Both the position numbers and the translations under genes were made by a program. 64,000 bases of DNA from Pseudomonas sp. GM48 (GTDB lineage: Bacteria > Pseudomonadota > Gammaproteobacteria > Pseudomonadales > Pseudomonadaceae). The notes below the pieces were generated by a model. It ran no database searches. It worked only from the letters and a program-made list of their open reading frames with translations, and had not been told where the DNA came from. Where the stretch lies: NCBI RefSeq assembly GCF_000282335.1, contig NZ_AKJM01000182.1, positions 1-64,000 of the forward strand. The letters run 5' to 3'. This document shows, piece by piece, positions 33,586 through 43,396 of the stretch (its first letter is position 1; every line of letters begins with the position of its first letter).

Positions 33586-36288
33586 TCAGAACGCGGAAAA
33601 CTGAGCGATAAGACCGGGATTGGTTGTATATCGATAGCCCTCGGCTATATCGCTGGCGGGATTCTGTAGTAAAGCGATTTTCACTTTGACGCGCTGCAGA
33701 AGGAAGCTACTACGGTATTTTTCGTTCATGCCGGTAGCCCCCGCGACGGACTCGTTAACGAGATCAAGAGCCTCCTCTAACTTGCCCAGCTCGAGTTTTA
33801 CCTGCGACAAATTGTGAGCCAACCAAATCCGGCCGCTCTTGTCTTCTATCGTATCGAGGATAGTCTCCGCTTCTGCGTAGCGACCAAGTTTATAAAGCGC
33901 CTCGCCCCATTTGCGCTTTTGATAGATGTTTGGCGCTTTCAGCGTCTCAAAAGCGTCTAGAGCGCGGGTCAGGTAAACGGCTTCGTCGTCGACGCCCGCT
34001 GCGAGCAGCATGATCTCCGCATAGCCGCCCCGGCTCTGGTCATCGTCTAGCATCAACGGTGTTGGTTCGGGCAGGCGCGCCAGTACGCTTTCGACCCGCT
34101 CCGGTGCATGCCAGACCAGCGCTCGGACAAAGCTAGCGACAGAGTGATAGCCTTGCGGTATACCGATGGCGGCACTGTACAGCGCTTCCCTTAAAAACAG
34201 CTCCTCATGCTGTTCGATAAGGTCACCAGCCCAGGTCTGACGAGCGCCATTGAGCGCGTCACCTAGAGCCATCAGCAGTGAGGGAGACACGGTTCCGTTG
34301 TCCAGCTTCGTAGTGATGATCTCTGACGCATATCGTTTTGCCGTCTCATAGTCTTGAGGCCTGCGACCGACAGACCGCACCAGTTGAAGTTTGGCATCAT
34401 TAAGCGAGTGGCTGGCGACCACCTCCTCGAACAAGCGCTCTGCTTCGGCATGTTTCCCCAGGTTACGGAGCGTTTTTGCATGGTGGTGCTTGATTACAGC
34501 GGCTTGACGTGCACTGAGATCAGCCATGGCCTCAAGATCGCCGTAGGCCTGCACGACCGTTCCTAGCCATTCTACGGCAGCCGCTTCCCCTGACGCTTGC
34601 CAGAGATAGCGTTCCTTTGCTTCGATTGTCTCGAGGACGACCAGGATGGCCACGTCGTTATTGGCCGCGCCCAACGTCTTGAGCCGCTGAGCCTCTTCCA
34701 ATGGGTTGGGCAGCAAATGGATCTGAATGGCGCTGCCTATCCAGACCATCGACAAAGCGTATAGGAATGCCGGACGACGATCACCTTTCTCGACATTACT
34801 GGCGATCTTGCCCTTCAGTTGCGATGCGATCAGCTGTAAGCCATGTCCGTCCTCGCGGATCTGCTGGAGAATGAACGCCTCGAGCTTACTGTCGATTTGT
34901 CGTGCCTTCTCTTCGGTTAGCCAATCCAACGAACTAAGGGCGGTGAAGACGATATCGTGGATGCGGACCGACGCTTCGTTCTCGGGGGCGGTCAGTCCGT
35001 GACGCTCGAATGCTCTCAAGCGAAGCGGTCCGATAACGTACTTGAAGAACGCGCGATCGCAGTGACTTTGGCCCGCCCACTGGAACAGGCACAGCTCTTC
35101 CCCTAGTGCCGGTTTTAGCCGTCCGAGAATTCGGTCAGCAAGCCGTGCGCCACCAACCGGTAGATTAGCGACATTGGCGCAGTCCTCGGCGAGTTCGTTC
35201 CACGACACGCCCTCGTAGGCGGCGGCATTAAGCATCACCAAGCTAAGAGGATGACCGCCGACTGCGCGCCAGATCGTCTGGAACTCCTCCATAGACGGCT
35301 GGGTGTCAAGCCCATTACCAAGCAATTCGCGAGCCTGTAGCTCTTTCATAGTAGGCATAGCGAACGCTCCAGGTGACGCGTTTTGCCGTGTGATCAGAAT
35401 CCGAGAGTTCGGTCCACATAATGCGGCTAACTGTTCTACCACGAGACTCGGGTTTGCATCGTCTACGACTAAGAATGTGCGGTTCCTGCGCAACAGCGCA
35501 CTGACGTTACGCTCGGCACCGCCGCGCTGGACCGGAACCGACGAGAGCCGTTCGACACTGTCGATGTCGCGACCGCTGACCCAGAACCTGTACTCGAAAC
35601 GGCGTTCGCTACGCAGTAGACAGGCGGCTGCGGCTTGTGACTTGCCAATGCCGCCAATGCCGCCGATCTCGACACACGGCGCTGTTTCTAGGAGCCGGTC
35701 CAGTTCTGCGTCGATCGCCTCATTTTTAACATAAAGCGCGCTCAGCGGCGGAGCGTTCAATGACGCGGGGTGGTCATCGCGGATCTCAGCCAGGACGGGT
35801 AGATGCTGGGCCAGGTCGTCGATCGCATCGTCACGTAGCATCAGCGTGTCAATGATGGCCTCGGCGATAGCGCGACTGTCCATCAGGTGGAGGCGTCGCC
35901 CGACCATGCGGTCCTGCTGGAGGGCCGCATTTACCATCGCTTCGATTACGCCAGTTTCTGCGCGCTGCGAACTCAGCAGATAGATGTCTTCGGCCAATGG
36001 TGCCAGCGTGAGAGTGTGGTCGAGATCGCTCCAAGGCTTTTTCATTGCGCCCGAAAAATAACCCTTCACGATCGACGCCTCGACGACGATCCGGCCATCT
36101 TCGGAAACGGCATCCAACGCTCCCCCGACGGGGCTGCCGCCTACTGACGAACCGCGCTGCACCAACCTGACATCGTTCATTCGCTCAATCAGGATGACCC
36201 CAAAACGCTCGAAGATAGAGCCAGGTGCCAAGATGCCAAGCGAGTCAATCACGCGCTGGATGAGCAGATTGCGGGTTTGCGGATTCAT
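33586..36288 (-). CDS. Nuclease-like STAND NTPase with TPR repeats
   Basis: A 900-residue three-part protein. The N-terminus (about 25-165) resembles a PDDEXK/Mrr-type domain, with GALDAVSEDGRIVVEAS giving the acidic residues Asp59 and Glu70. An NB-ARC/STAND ATPase follows: Walker A GIGGIGKS (209-216), Walker B RTFLVVDD (271-278), the sensor-like RILITRQ, and GGHPLSL. From about residue 500 helical TPR-like repeats continue to the end (LRNLGKHAEAERLFEEVV, LYKLGRYAEAETILD). This is the layout of STAND antiphage sensors, where the C-terminal repeats bind a phage protein and the N-terminal nuclease is the effector. It lies 47 bases after the thymidylate-kinase-like gene on the same strand. Confidence 0.82.
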   Translation of the reverse strand: MNPQTRNLLIQRVIDSLGILAPGSIFERFGVILIERMNDVRLVQRGSSVGGSPVGGALDAVSEDGRIVVEASIVKGYFSGAMKKPWSDLDHTLTLAPLAEDIYLLSSQRAETGVIEAMVNAALQQDRMVGRRLHLMDSRAIAEAIIDTLMLRDDAIDDLAQHLPVLAEIRDDHPASLNAPPLSALYVKNEAIDAELDRLLETAPCVEIGGIGGIGKSQAAAACLLRSERRFEYRFWVSGRDIDSVERLSSVPVQRGGAERNVSALLRRNRTFLVVDDANPSLVVEQLAALCGPNSRILITRQNASPGAFAMPTMKELQARELLGNGLDTQPSMEEFQTIWRAVGGHPLSLVMLNAAAYEGVSWNELAEDCANVANLPVGGARLADRILGRLKPALGEELCLFQWAGQSHCDRAFFKYVIGPLRLRAFERHGLTAPENEASVRIHDIVFTALSSLDWLTEEKARQIDSKLEAFILQQIREDGHGLQLIASQLKGKIASNVEKGDRRPAFLYALSMVWIGSAIQIHLLPNPLEEAQRLKTLGAANNDVAILVVLETIEAKERYLWQASGEAAAVEWLGTVVQAYGDLEAMADLSARQAAVIKHHHAKTLRNLGKHAEAERLFEEVVASHSLNDAKLQLVRSVGRRPQDYETAKRYASEIITTKLDNGTVSPSLLMALGDALNGARQTWAGDLIEQHEELFLREALYSAAIGIPQGYHSVASFVRALVWHAPERVESVLARLPEPTPLMLDDDQSRGGYAEIMLLAAGVDDEAVYLTRALDAFETLKAPNIYQKRKWGEALYKLGRYAEAETILDTIEDKSGRIWLAHNLSQVKLELGKLEEALDLVNESVAGATGMNEKYRSSFLLQRVKVKIALLQNPASDIAEGYRYTTNPGLIAQFSAF

Positions 36289-36335
36289 GAAGTGTTCCGG
36301 GTATTAGTAGATCTGAGGCGACGTGCCACGGCCGC

Positions 36336-36968
36336 TTAGTTCGTTGCCGGAGAGTCTCGCAGCAAAGGTTCGACCAATTGCCAGATATCGCGCGCAACCG
36401 CACTTGGCGACTGGTCCGCATCGATGAGATGACAGCGTCTCGGGTTCTCAAGTGCCACCGTTAGTAGCCCGTCTTGGATGGCCGCGAAATCCCGCGTCGC
36501 TTCCGCCGGGTCGGCAACGCCGTCGTGACGCTGGCCCCGCCGATGCTTTGCGACCTCGATCGGAAGGTCGAGGATGATCGTCAGATCCGGGAATGTGGAT
36601 CCCACGACGATGTCGCGGGTCGACCGGAACAACTGGTGCAGGTCGACGTCGGACACCGCAACCTGAAACGCGTAAGTCGAATCGATGAAGCGATCGGAGA
36701 TGACCCACTGGCCATTCGCTAATGCTGGCCGGATAATACTTTGTACGTGATCAAATCGAGCAGCGCTTACCAGCAAGAGCTGCTCTACGGGATCGAGTCG
36801 GCGGTCGGGCCGTGTCAGGATCGCCCTCACTTCCGCACCCAGTTGTCCACCATCCGGTTCCTTTGTCTGTAGCACCGATTGACCGGCGCTTCTCAGATGC
36901 TCAACAAGTAGCTTAACCTGCTCGGTCTTCCCGCTACCGTCGATGCCCTCGATACTTATAAATGGCAT
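36336..36968 (-). CDS. Thymidylate-kinase-like protein in accessory DNA
   Basis: A 210-residue P-loop kinase of the dTMP kinase family: Walker A EGIDGSGKT (7-15), the DR(F/Y) motif in VISDRFIDSTYAFQ, and RGQRHDGVADPAE in the lid region. The core tmk of Pseudomonas is expected elsewhere, so this is an extra copy. It starts 39 bases from the divergent radical-SAM gene and shares its direction with the STAND gene. It may supply or modify nucleotides for the neighbouring enzyme; the substrate could differ from dTMP. Confidence 0.85.
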   Translation of the reverse strand: MPFISIEGIDGSGKTEQVKLLVEHLRSAGQSVLQTKEPDGGQLGAEVRAILTRPDRRLDPVEQLLLVSAARFDHVQSIIRPALANGQWVISDRFIDSTYAFQVAVSDVDLHQLFRSTRDIVVGSTFPDLTIILDLPIEVAKHRRGQRHDGVADPAEATRDFAAIQDGLLTVALENPRRCHLIDADQSPSAVARDIWQLVEPLLRDSPATN

Positions 36969-37007
36969 GTGCGTCCTTTCTGCTCAAACACAAGGAAGTG
37001 GTACTTA

Positions 37008-38402
37008 ATGAAGCGTTCGAATACAGTTGCATTCGTATCTGCCGGTATGTTGTCGCCGAAGAAGCGCGATCATATGCTTGCGCGCCGGCAGCTATATCTC
37101 AACTACGGTGCATTATCGCTGGCAACGATCCTAGATGCCATGGGGACTGAGACCCTGCTGTTGCATGGCGAGCACAGCGAACCCGCCGACGTGCTTGGCG
37201 TGCTGCTCGATAAAGGCGTATTTCCGTCTCGGTTGCCAATAATGCTATCCATCCCCAGCTTCTATGCCCTTCCGTGGGCGCAGACTTTTTGCCGGCTAGT
37301 GCGTAGCGTTGATCCAGACGCCAGAATCATTGTTGGGGGACGTTGGGTAGTTGGGCCGGATCCTGACTGGTTGCATGCGAAACTGCCCGAGGCGAACCTG
37401 CTCGTCCCAGGGCTGGCAGAACCGCTTATAGCAAGCCTCCTCACGAACTCGCCGGACTTGCGCCGCCTGCCTGCGCCAACACCAGATTTTGTCCTGAAGC
37501 ATCCCTTGATATCAGGTTTCGAGCGCTATCAACCGAGTATCGAGGCATCGCGCGGGTGCGGCATGGGCTGCGCCTTCTGTGAGGAGCGAGATATCCGGCT
37601 TGAGAAGCTACGTGCGCCGGAGCAGATTGCAAGTGCATTTGCGGCGGTTGCTAGCCAGTATGGCGACAGCGAGATCCGACCCTATTTCCAGTCATCGATG
37701 TTCGCGCCTAATGAGAAATGGGGAACAGGCCTAGCGAATGCCTTTCGGGCAGCGGGCCTCAATGTCCAGTGGCGGACGGAAAGCCGCGTCGATGCGCTCA
37801 CGCCTGAAACGATCGCCTGTCTCGCCGAGGCAGGTATGAAGGTACTCGATCTCGGGCTCGAAACGGCGTCGCCGACGCAAATCCTGAACATGCGCAAATC
37901 GCCCAATCCGGATCGCTACTTAGAGCGAGCGTCTACTTTGCTCAAGGCATGCAGCGATCATGGCATCGCCGCCAAGGTCAATGTCTTGCTTTATGCCGGG
38001 GAAACGACCAAGACTTTAGACGAAACGCGTTCGTTTCTCGATGAGCACAAGGGTTCGATTACCGGAGTCTCGGTCGGCCCGGTCGTGGCCTATGGCCCAC
38101 CGAAAACTGCGGACATTCTTTTACGTGAATGGTCAAGGAGCGGTGCTGCGCCGGTCGACCCAAGTAGCGCGAACGACAGCGGGATATCAATGATTCATCT
38201 CAGCCATGATTTCGACGCAAAGTCGGCTGAGGCCGCAAGCTTGGAATTGTCTAGGCGCTACATGGATGCAGACGCATATTTCTACCTGAAGAGCTTCTCT
38301 TATTACCCGCGCGACTATACGCGTGCGGACTTTGATCGTGATGTTGCGGCAAGCGATACATCGCAGTTGCCGTTTCGCGCCTTTCCACGTTTCCCGTCCT
38401 GA
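37008..38402 (+). CDS. Radical SAM protein with B12-binding-like N-terminus
   Basis: A 464-residue enzyme. Residues about 1-150 look like the Rossmann-type region that precedes the barrel in B12-binding radical-SAM proteins (LLHGEHSEPADVLGVLL, RIIVGGRWVVGPDPDWL, then VPGLAEPLI). The SAM cluster motif is SRGCGMGCAFCEERD with Cys184, Cys188 and Cys191 (CxxxCxxC), and GLETASP with the LLYAGET segment fits the barrel. Start at ATG 37008 follows AAGGAAG; the frame opens earlier but overlaps the kinase promoter. Substrate unknown. The thymidylate-kinase neighbour hints at a nucleotide or nucleic-acid substrate. It is not a canonical viperin, which has a different cluster motif context. Confidence 0.82.
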   Translation: MKRSNTVAFVSAGMLSPKKRDHMLARRQLYLNYGALSLATILDAMGTETLLLHGEHSEPADVLGVLLDKGVFPSRLPIMLSIPSFYALPWAQTFCRLVRSVDPDARIIVGGRWVVGPDPDWLHAKLPEANLLVPGLAEPLIASLLTNSPDLRRLPAPTPDFVLKHPLISGFERYQPSIEASRGCGMGCAFCEERDIRLEKLRAPEQIASAFAAVASQYGDSEIRPYFQSSMFAPNEKWGTGLANAFRAAGLNVQWRTESRVDALTPETIACLAEAGMKVLDLGLETASPTQILNMRKSPNPDRYLERASTLLKACSDHGIAAKVNVLLYAGETTKTLDETRSFLDEHKGSITGVSVGPVVAYGPPKTADILLREWSRSGAAPVDPSSANDSGISMIHLSHDFDAKSAEAASLELSRRYMDADAYFYLKSFSYYPRDYTRADFDRDVAASDTSQLPFRAFPRFPS

Positions 38403-39304
38403 CTGGAAGAAAATGTCGATGGGCAGGCATCTGTATCGCTGAGCGTGAACAAACTGACCCTGCCTCGATTCCACGTACGGCAACAAGTTGGAAGCATCAG
38501 ATGTATAGGGAGTCGAGATGAGAGATAGCAATGCGCCCAAGCGGGAGTACACGGACGGGTTTAGTGCGGAGGCAGCAGGCTGGCCAAATCAGTAGCGTGC
38601 GCGTTTGGATGTTTCGCTCGCCGAATTCGATGGTATTAGCAGTCTTCATAAACCATGGTTTTACAGAGCTAGCTGCTACCGCGGACGCGGCTTAGGCCGC
38701 AATTAGCCTGAAGCAGTAAGGAGATCTATAAAGGGAACGATCAGCATCGTACGGATCGCCATCGAAAGCAAATTACCAATATATGAAGCAGATATTTCGG
38801 TAATAGCCCAGTAATTGTGCAGACTAATGGCGGGGCGATCAGCGCATCCAGCAGGGCACTTGTGGTGATGACGGTAGTGCTGCCGCAGTTGGTCAATACG
38901 GCGGCGGGCACCATGGACACCAAAGGTAAGTAGGTCGGGTATCTGTCTGGGCCCGACCCGCTGCGCGAATATCTCAAAAAACTGGATTTAGCCGGCCAAC
39001 ACATCTGAGGAGCAAAGTAATGGAAAAGTTCGGTGGTCGGCACGTCGGCGTATGGGGCACCTCATTTTTTTGTCCTATCCAGTCGCAAGCACGCCTGTGG
39101 CAAGTCGGTGAATGTTTGTTATTACATCAGGCGCCGCGTTTGGGCTTTGACGACAAGTTGTCAGCTTTGGTAACAGGCCGAGTATCGATGAGCGGGAGGA
39201 GAGGAATTTCGTCCCCTCCGGTCTCAGGCGTAATGATTGATGCACCAACCACTGTGGCCTGATCAGGAAACGGGGGAGTAATCCCCCCCTCAGGATGAAG
39301 ACTC
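38403..39304. other. 900-bp gene-less gap
   Basis: No intact gene. Short frames on both strands lack ribosome-binding sites and known motifs. A plus-strand stretch around 38870-39015 (reading VVLPQLVNTAAGTMDTKG, stop, VGYLSGPDPLREYLKKLDLAGQHI) looks like degenerate coding sequence, but I cannot name the family. It separates the radical-SAM module from the ABC-3C operon. Confidence 0.4.
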
Positions 39305-41305
39305 CTAGTCGGCGATGAAGCCCCGCGTTCTCCATGTAGCTCGGACATAATCCGGAAATTTGTAACCATCGCCTAGGGTCAGCCTATCTGCATGATCCGA
39401 GACGATGATTTGCGGAGTTACGCCTGTCTTCTTACCGGTTTCGTCACAGAACTTGGCCAATTGAGTGAACATGTTGGTCACAGCACTCATGTCTGCGTCG
39501 ACTGCGTCTTCACGCTTGGCCTGTTTTGAAAGCTCTTGGGCATCGAAATCCTCTGCGTCATCCAGTGAGGCAGGGAAGTACACCTGGGTGGGCTGATCAA
39601 GAAACAGGATTGGAGGGATCTTGCATCCTTTGTTCGATAGCGCTGCGAACTGGTAGTGCAGGGACATGAACAAGGCGAGGTGGGAGTACAACCAGTTCGC
39701 ACCGCTTCCCATCGAGCGCAGATAGACCCGGGTATTATGATTTTGCTGATACCACAGGTCGAACGTTTCAACGTCAAAGCGCAGCTTTGAAGGCTTGTAC
39801 GTTTCCTCGAAATCGAAGTGGTTGCCAAGCTCACACATCTTGGCGTCGATCTCATTGCTTAGCGTTTTCAACCTGTCCTTGATGTCGTATTTCTCAAGTA
39901 AACCGGCCAGGCGATCAACCTCCGAGCGCAGATTTTTTTCTTCAGTGGCCAGCTCCGACTCAGGTTTGTCCAACTGATCTTGAATGGCGATTTCAAGCCG
40001 AAGTTTGGCCTTGGTGGCCTGCTCATCGATTGATTTGGATGTCTTGAGCTTGGCAATTTCTTCATCGAGTGGCTGGATGTCGGCCTGGATACGACGCAGC
40101 TCTACGTTCACCCTATCGAGCGCTTCCTGAATGTTTCGGCGCTCTGCTGCGAAACTCTCCCGGGCATAGGCGGACAGCTTGAGTTCGTCATTCAACCACT
40201 CAATAGCGCCTACGAGTTTGTTGGCTTCCATGGCTGGGGTGCTGGTGTGAGCCTCGCAAAGCGGGCAATGAGCTTCGGACAGCTCAATGGAATCGGGCAG
40301 TGTCTCAGCGGTCATGCTCAAGCTGAATTGTGTTGCAGAGGTCAGAGACTCATTGACCAGCCTCATCTGACCCTGCAGCTTGCGCTTCTCGATGAGCTCA
40401 GCAATTCGTTGAGCGTGAAGTTCAGCCCGGCGCATTTCGACCTGATCTGAGAGCACGTCGATTTTGACGGAGCGCCCGGAAATCATCTTCAGCATCGTCG
40501 CGGGTTTGCTGTAGATGTCCTCAGCCGTGGCATCAATTAGAGGAAGACCTGCCAAGGACTTGAACTCGGTCAGGTAACGGTTGTAGCGAGCTATCGCAGC
40601 TTCTTTGCGCTGAGCTTGCTTGGGAATCTGCGCCTGGATTTTTTTGAGTTCGTGCTTGGCAACCTCATGATCCCGGTACAGATCAAAATAAGCTTCGTCC
40701 ACAAGACCCATCAGGATCTTGAAGTGATTGATCGCCTGGTCACGTTTTTCCTTCTCATCGAAGCGGTAGAAAATCGCGTGCTTGTTGGCCACTAGGTTTT
40801 GATGCTGAAGCATGAAGGAAGAAAAACTGCGTACCGACGGAGTGGCAGATTTGTTGCGGCCGGCCGCTTTCAGGTACGGGTCTTCGTCGATGTTTTCCAG
40901 CGTGATCGCAAAATAACGCCCGAGGCTTTTCTTGAAGTCTGCCAGTGGCATGTAGTGCTTGGGATCGAAGAAGGCCTTGGGTTGCTCGACTAGTTGGAGC
41001 AATCGATCTGGGTCGGAGCCTTGCACCTCAAGCAAAAAGCATCGGTCGGATTTTTTCTTGCGTGCGGCCACGATGAAGTAGCTGGGAAATTGCAACGCGA
41101 TGAAAAAGGTCTCGGCGCGCTCAGTGATCGTGCCCACCGGAATTGTGTCTTCGGTGCTACCGAGGCAATAGTCGAATATTTCCAAGACCGCACTTTTGCC
41201 AGTGGATGACTTGCCAGTGATGACGTTGAGCCCAGGCTCGAGTCGCACCTTGTGAATTTTGTCTTGAGTGTCGACTACGCCGATGTACCGCAGAAAGCAT
41301 TTCAT
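39305..41305 (-). CDS. ABC-3C system ATPase (DUF3732, Rad50-like)
   Basis: A 666-residue SMC/Rad50-type ATPase. Walker A GKSSTGKS (31-38), a long coiled coil (about 200-510) with a Rad50-like zinc-hook CPLC motif at 347-350, then a signature-like SMGSGANWLYSHLALFMSLH, Walker B ILFLDQPTQVYFP (566-) and a switch-like SDHAD. The ATPase is the nucleic-acid-clamping member of the ABC three-component (ABC-3C) conflict systems. Its start overlaps the middle-component stop by four bases; it is the last gene of the operon that starts at 43049. Confidence 0.88.
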   Translation of the reverse strand: MKCFLRYIGVVDTQDKIHKVRLEPGLNVITGKSSTGKSAVLEIFDYCLGSTEDTIPVGTITERAETFFIALQFPSYFIVAARKKKSDRCFLLEVQGSDPDRLLQLVEQPKAFFDPKHYMPLADFKKSLGRYFAITLENIDEDPYLKAAGRNKSATPSVRSFSSFMLQHQNLVANKHAIFYRFDEKEKRDQAINHFKILMGLVDEAYFDLYRDHEVAKHELKKIQAQIPKQAQRKEAAIARYNRYLTEFKSLAGLPLIDATAEDIYSKPATMLKMISGRSVKIDVLSDQVEMRRAELHAQRIAELIEKRKLQGQMRLVNESLTSATQFSLSMTAETLPDSIELSEAHCPLCEAHTSTPAMEANKLVGAIEWLNDELKLSAYARESFAAERRNIQEALDRVNVELRRIQADIQPLDEEIAKLKTSKSIDEQATKAKLRLEIAIQDQLDKPESELATEEKNLRSEVDRLAGLLEKYDIKDRLKTLSNEIDAKMCELGNHFDFEETYKPSKLRFDVETFDLWYQQNHNTRVYLRSMGSGANWLYSHLALFMSLHYQFAALSNKGCKIPPILFLDQPTQVYFPASLDDAEDFDAQELSKQAKREDAVDADMSAVTNMFTQLAKFCDETGKKTGVTPQIIVSDHADRLTLGDGYKFPDYVRATWRTRGFIAD

Positions 41306-41763
41306 AGAGACTTGAATCCTAACGTCCTGTAGATGGAAACGACGTCTGCCTCTGCGCAGACCATGGAAAGACGGCGGGCGGCTTCGAGTTGTTTGGGGTT
41401 GGCATTGGAGGCCCTGACGTCCCCGACCGACTTCACAGTTAGGTCGTCGGTGATCTCGATGCTTTGCTCTGCTTGAAGGACAAGCAGAGCGGCGTTGGTA
41501 AGGGATTTGAACTGCTGGGTGTTGTAGGTGAGCCCTACCAGCCGCGACTGCTCTTTGCAGAGCGTGCGCAGGTTGCTGGTCTTCCTCACGGCCAGCAGGT
41601 ACGTCTGCATGGCCGGGTACAGCACCATGGGTAGAACCAGATAGCTCAACAGCAGGTCTCGCTCCCTAGGTTCGGAATGGGCGAAGAAGTTGTGGATCAC
41701 CGGTGCCAGTGCGATGGGGGAACGCTGAAGCGTGAAAAGGTGTTCAATGGGTTTTGCACTCAT
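41302..41763 (-). CDS. ABC-3C system middle component
   Basis: A 153-residue helical protein with no catalytic motif. Its size, position between the other two genes and the pattern FTLQRSPIALAPVIHNFFAHSEP...YLVLPMVLYPAM fit the small middle component of ABC-3C systems, thought to bridge the ATPase and effector. It overlaps both neighbours by four bases (ATGA), so all three are made in a coupled fashion. Confidence 0.75.
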   Translation of the reverse strand: MSAKPIEHLFTLQRSPIALAPVIHNFFAHSEPRERDLLLSYLVLPMVLYPAMQTYLLAVRKTSNLRTLCKEQSRLVGLTYNTQQFKSLTNAALLVLQAEQSIEITDDLTVKSVGDVRASNANPKQLEAARRLSMVCAEADVVSIYRTLGFKSL

Positions 41764-43049
41764 TTCCAGAGCCTCCAGTGAAACTCCTTCGCTGAGCTTG
41801 CGGGCACTGCATCTGCGAGCATGTGGTAGATGCCATTGCGGAATTCAACGGGCGTGTCTTCGTAGTTTCGGAAGCCCACGACATCCAATTCACAGCGCGC
41901 GTAGTAGAACTTGAGGGATTCCTGCTTCAGTTTCGAAACCGACCAGGTTTCGTCGCAACCGATCATCAGTTTTGCCCTGCTGGCACTATGGGTGCGCATA
42001 TGGTTTTTGCTATAGCTTTCCACGTCGCTCTGTGACGTGGTGCAGTCCTTGATCAGCTCGGCAATGTATTCGTGGGCATGAAGCAGATCGGCAGTAGCCT
42101 CAAGAATAAGCTCCTCCTCGCCGCCGATCTCATCTAGCTTTTGGGCGTAAATGCGGTCACGCACATTCATCTCGGCAGCTTCCCGCTCGATCTCCTCAGT
42201 GTTGACACGGGGGAATTTCACCGAGCCAATCAGGTAGCGGGCGGTGAGCTCTGTGAATTTGCTGTCGAATTCCGCGGTGGTGAACCGCCATCCTTCTGTG
42301 ACCTTGACGGCGCTGGTCATGAAGCCAAAGAGGTCATTCAAGAAGTCGTCCATGCGATGCTCATGGATACTTTTAAGGTGGGCCCTCTTGTACCTGGCGA
42401 TCAAGCCAAGCAGGTCAGGTTGCTCGGTGATGATCTTGACCTTGGGCAGGGCCTCCATCAGCGATTCACGCATGGCTTTTGCCATCACCTTGCGCTGCAG
42501 GGCTAGCGCCTTAGAAGGCCCTGGAGTTTTTCCTCCTGTACCACCTTCTTCGCTTTGGTCAGCAGTTGCCACTTTTTCCTGCTTGGCCTTTTCGAAGCGA
42601 GCCTCGGCATCCTGGAGAATACTTTCCAGCGCAGCCAGACGCTGATCAGCATTCCACTGATGCCAATCTTTGATAGCTGCTCGCTCACCATAGGCCTGAG
42701 TCGTCAGCAGGATCAGGTTGGCGTATTGCTGATGATTGAAATCAGGCTTTAGCCAATTATTGAGAGTGTTCCAGAGGTTTTCATGGCTGTCGGTCAGGCT
42801 GTCGCTGTACTCCTTAACCTCAACCTGATCACGGCCTTCGACGGTGACATCTCCAAACACCTCGATCCAAAGGACATCGTCCTTATCAAGGGTATGGCAG
42901 TAGTCGATCGCTACGTGGATTTGGTACTTCAGGGCTTCGTAGAGCTTTGATGCGTCAAAATCGAGCTTCGCGTTCACAGCAACTCCAATCTTGGAAACAA
43001 GATCGGCCAGTGAGTAGCTAACTTCGCCATCCTGGCCAGGAAAATCCAC
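41760..43049 (-). CDS. ABC-3C effector/CTD protein with PDDEXK domain
   Basis: A 429-residue protein. The N-terminus (about 25-130) shows a nuclease-like pattern DDVLWIEVFGDVTVEGRDQVEVKEY (Glu63, Asp67, Glu77, Lys79) followed by LTDSHENLWNTLNNWL, as in the PDDEXK effector domains of ABC-3C systems. The C-terminal part (about 300-429) is the family's helical CTD, with the HMRTHSASRAKLM and FHWRLW segments. The start is GTG at 43049, only four bases from a LexA palindrome, so transcripts may be nearly leaderless; a later GTG (residue 24) is the alternative. First gene of the operon. Confidence 0.8.
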   Translation of the reverse strand: MDFPGQDGEVSYSLADLVSKIGVAVNAKLDFDASKLYEALKYQIHVAIDYCHTLDKDDVLWIEVFGDVTVEGRDQVEVKEYSDSLTDSHENLWNTLNNWLKPDFNHQQYANLILLTTQAYGERAAIKDWHQWNADQRLAALESILQDAEARFEKAKQEKVATADQSEEGGTGGKTPGPSKALALQRKVMAKAMRESLMEALPKVKIITEQPDLLGLIARYKRAHLKSIHEHRMDDFLNDLFGFMTSAVKVTEGWRFTTAEFDSKFTELTARYLIGSVKFPRVNTEEIEREAAEMNVRDRIYAQKLDEIGGEEELILEATADLLHAHEYIAELIKDCTTSQSDVESYSKNHMRTHSASRAKLMIGCDETWSVSKLKQESLKFYYARCELDVVGFRNYEDTPVEFRNGIYHMLADAVPASSAKEFHWRLWK

Positions 43050-43053
43050 GATA

Positions 43054-43069
43054 CTGTATTGATATACAG
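43054..43069 (-). promoter_or_regulatory. LexA (SOS) box controlling the ABC-3C operon
   Basis: CTGTATTGATATACAG is a 16-base inverted repeat with perfect CTGTAT/ATACAG arms and CTG-N10-CAG spacing, very close to the enterobacterial and Pseudomonas LexA consensus, and preceded by TA on the left as in many functional sites. Its edge is four bases from the GTG start of the effector gene (43049), so a bound repressor would cover the start of transcription. Confidence 0.8.
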
Positions 43070-43396
43070 GTTAAATACATTCAGAGCGCAATCTTATCAA
43101 CCCAGGCTGGCTAAACGCCATCCGATTGAGTCATGCCGTTATTTTTTTAATCGAAAAGGTTAGAAAGACTTCTCGATCAATATGCCTCTGCGACCGTCGA
43201 ATAACTTTTCCGCCGCCAGAGCAGGTCAAGGGATGCAGAGCGGAGCACGTCTTTTCAGATCCCGTCTGCTCGCCACGCAGCATCTTGCGCTACGCCGTTG
43301 AGTGGTAACTAGCGATCCAGATTGTCATAATCAGATTGGTGTGGTTTCAGCGCGTCGGGCTCAGTCAATTGAAAGGGGCTTCAATCGTACGTCGGG
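43070..43396. other. Intergenic stretch upstream of the ABC-3C operon
   Basis: Beyond the LexA box no gene is convincing. The plus-strand frame at 43126-43308 lacks a ribosome-binding site. The stretch probably holds the rest of the ABC-3C promoter and the edge of the relics to its right. Confidence 0.4.

Noticed and set aside
37008..38402. Viperin (ddhNTP synthase)
   Set aside because: The cluster motif context (SRGCGMGCAFCEERD) and the B12-binding-like N-terminus are unlike viperins; only the nucleotide-kinase neighbour suggests it.
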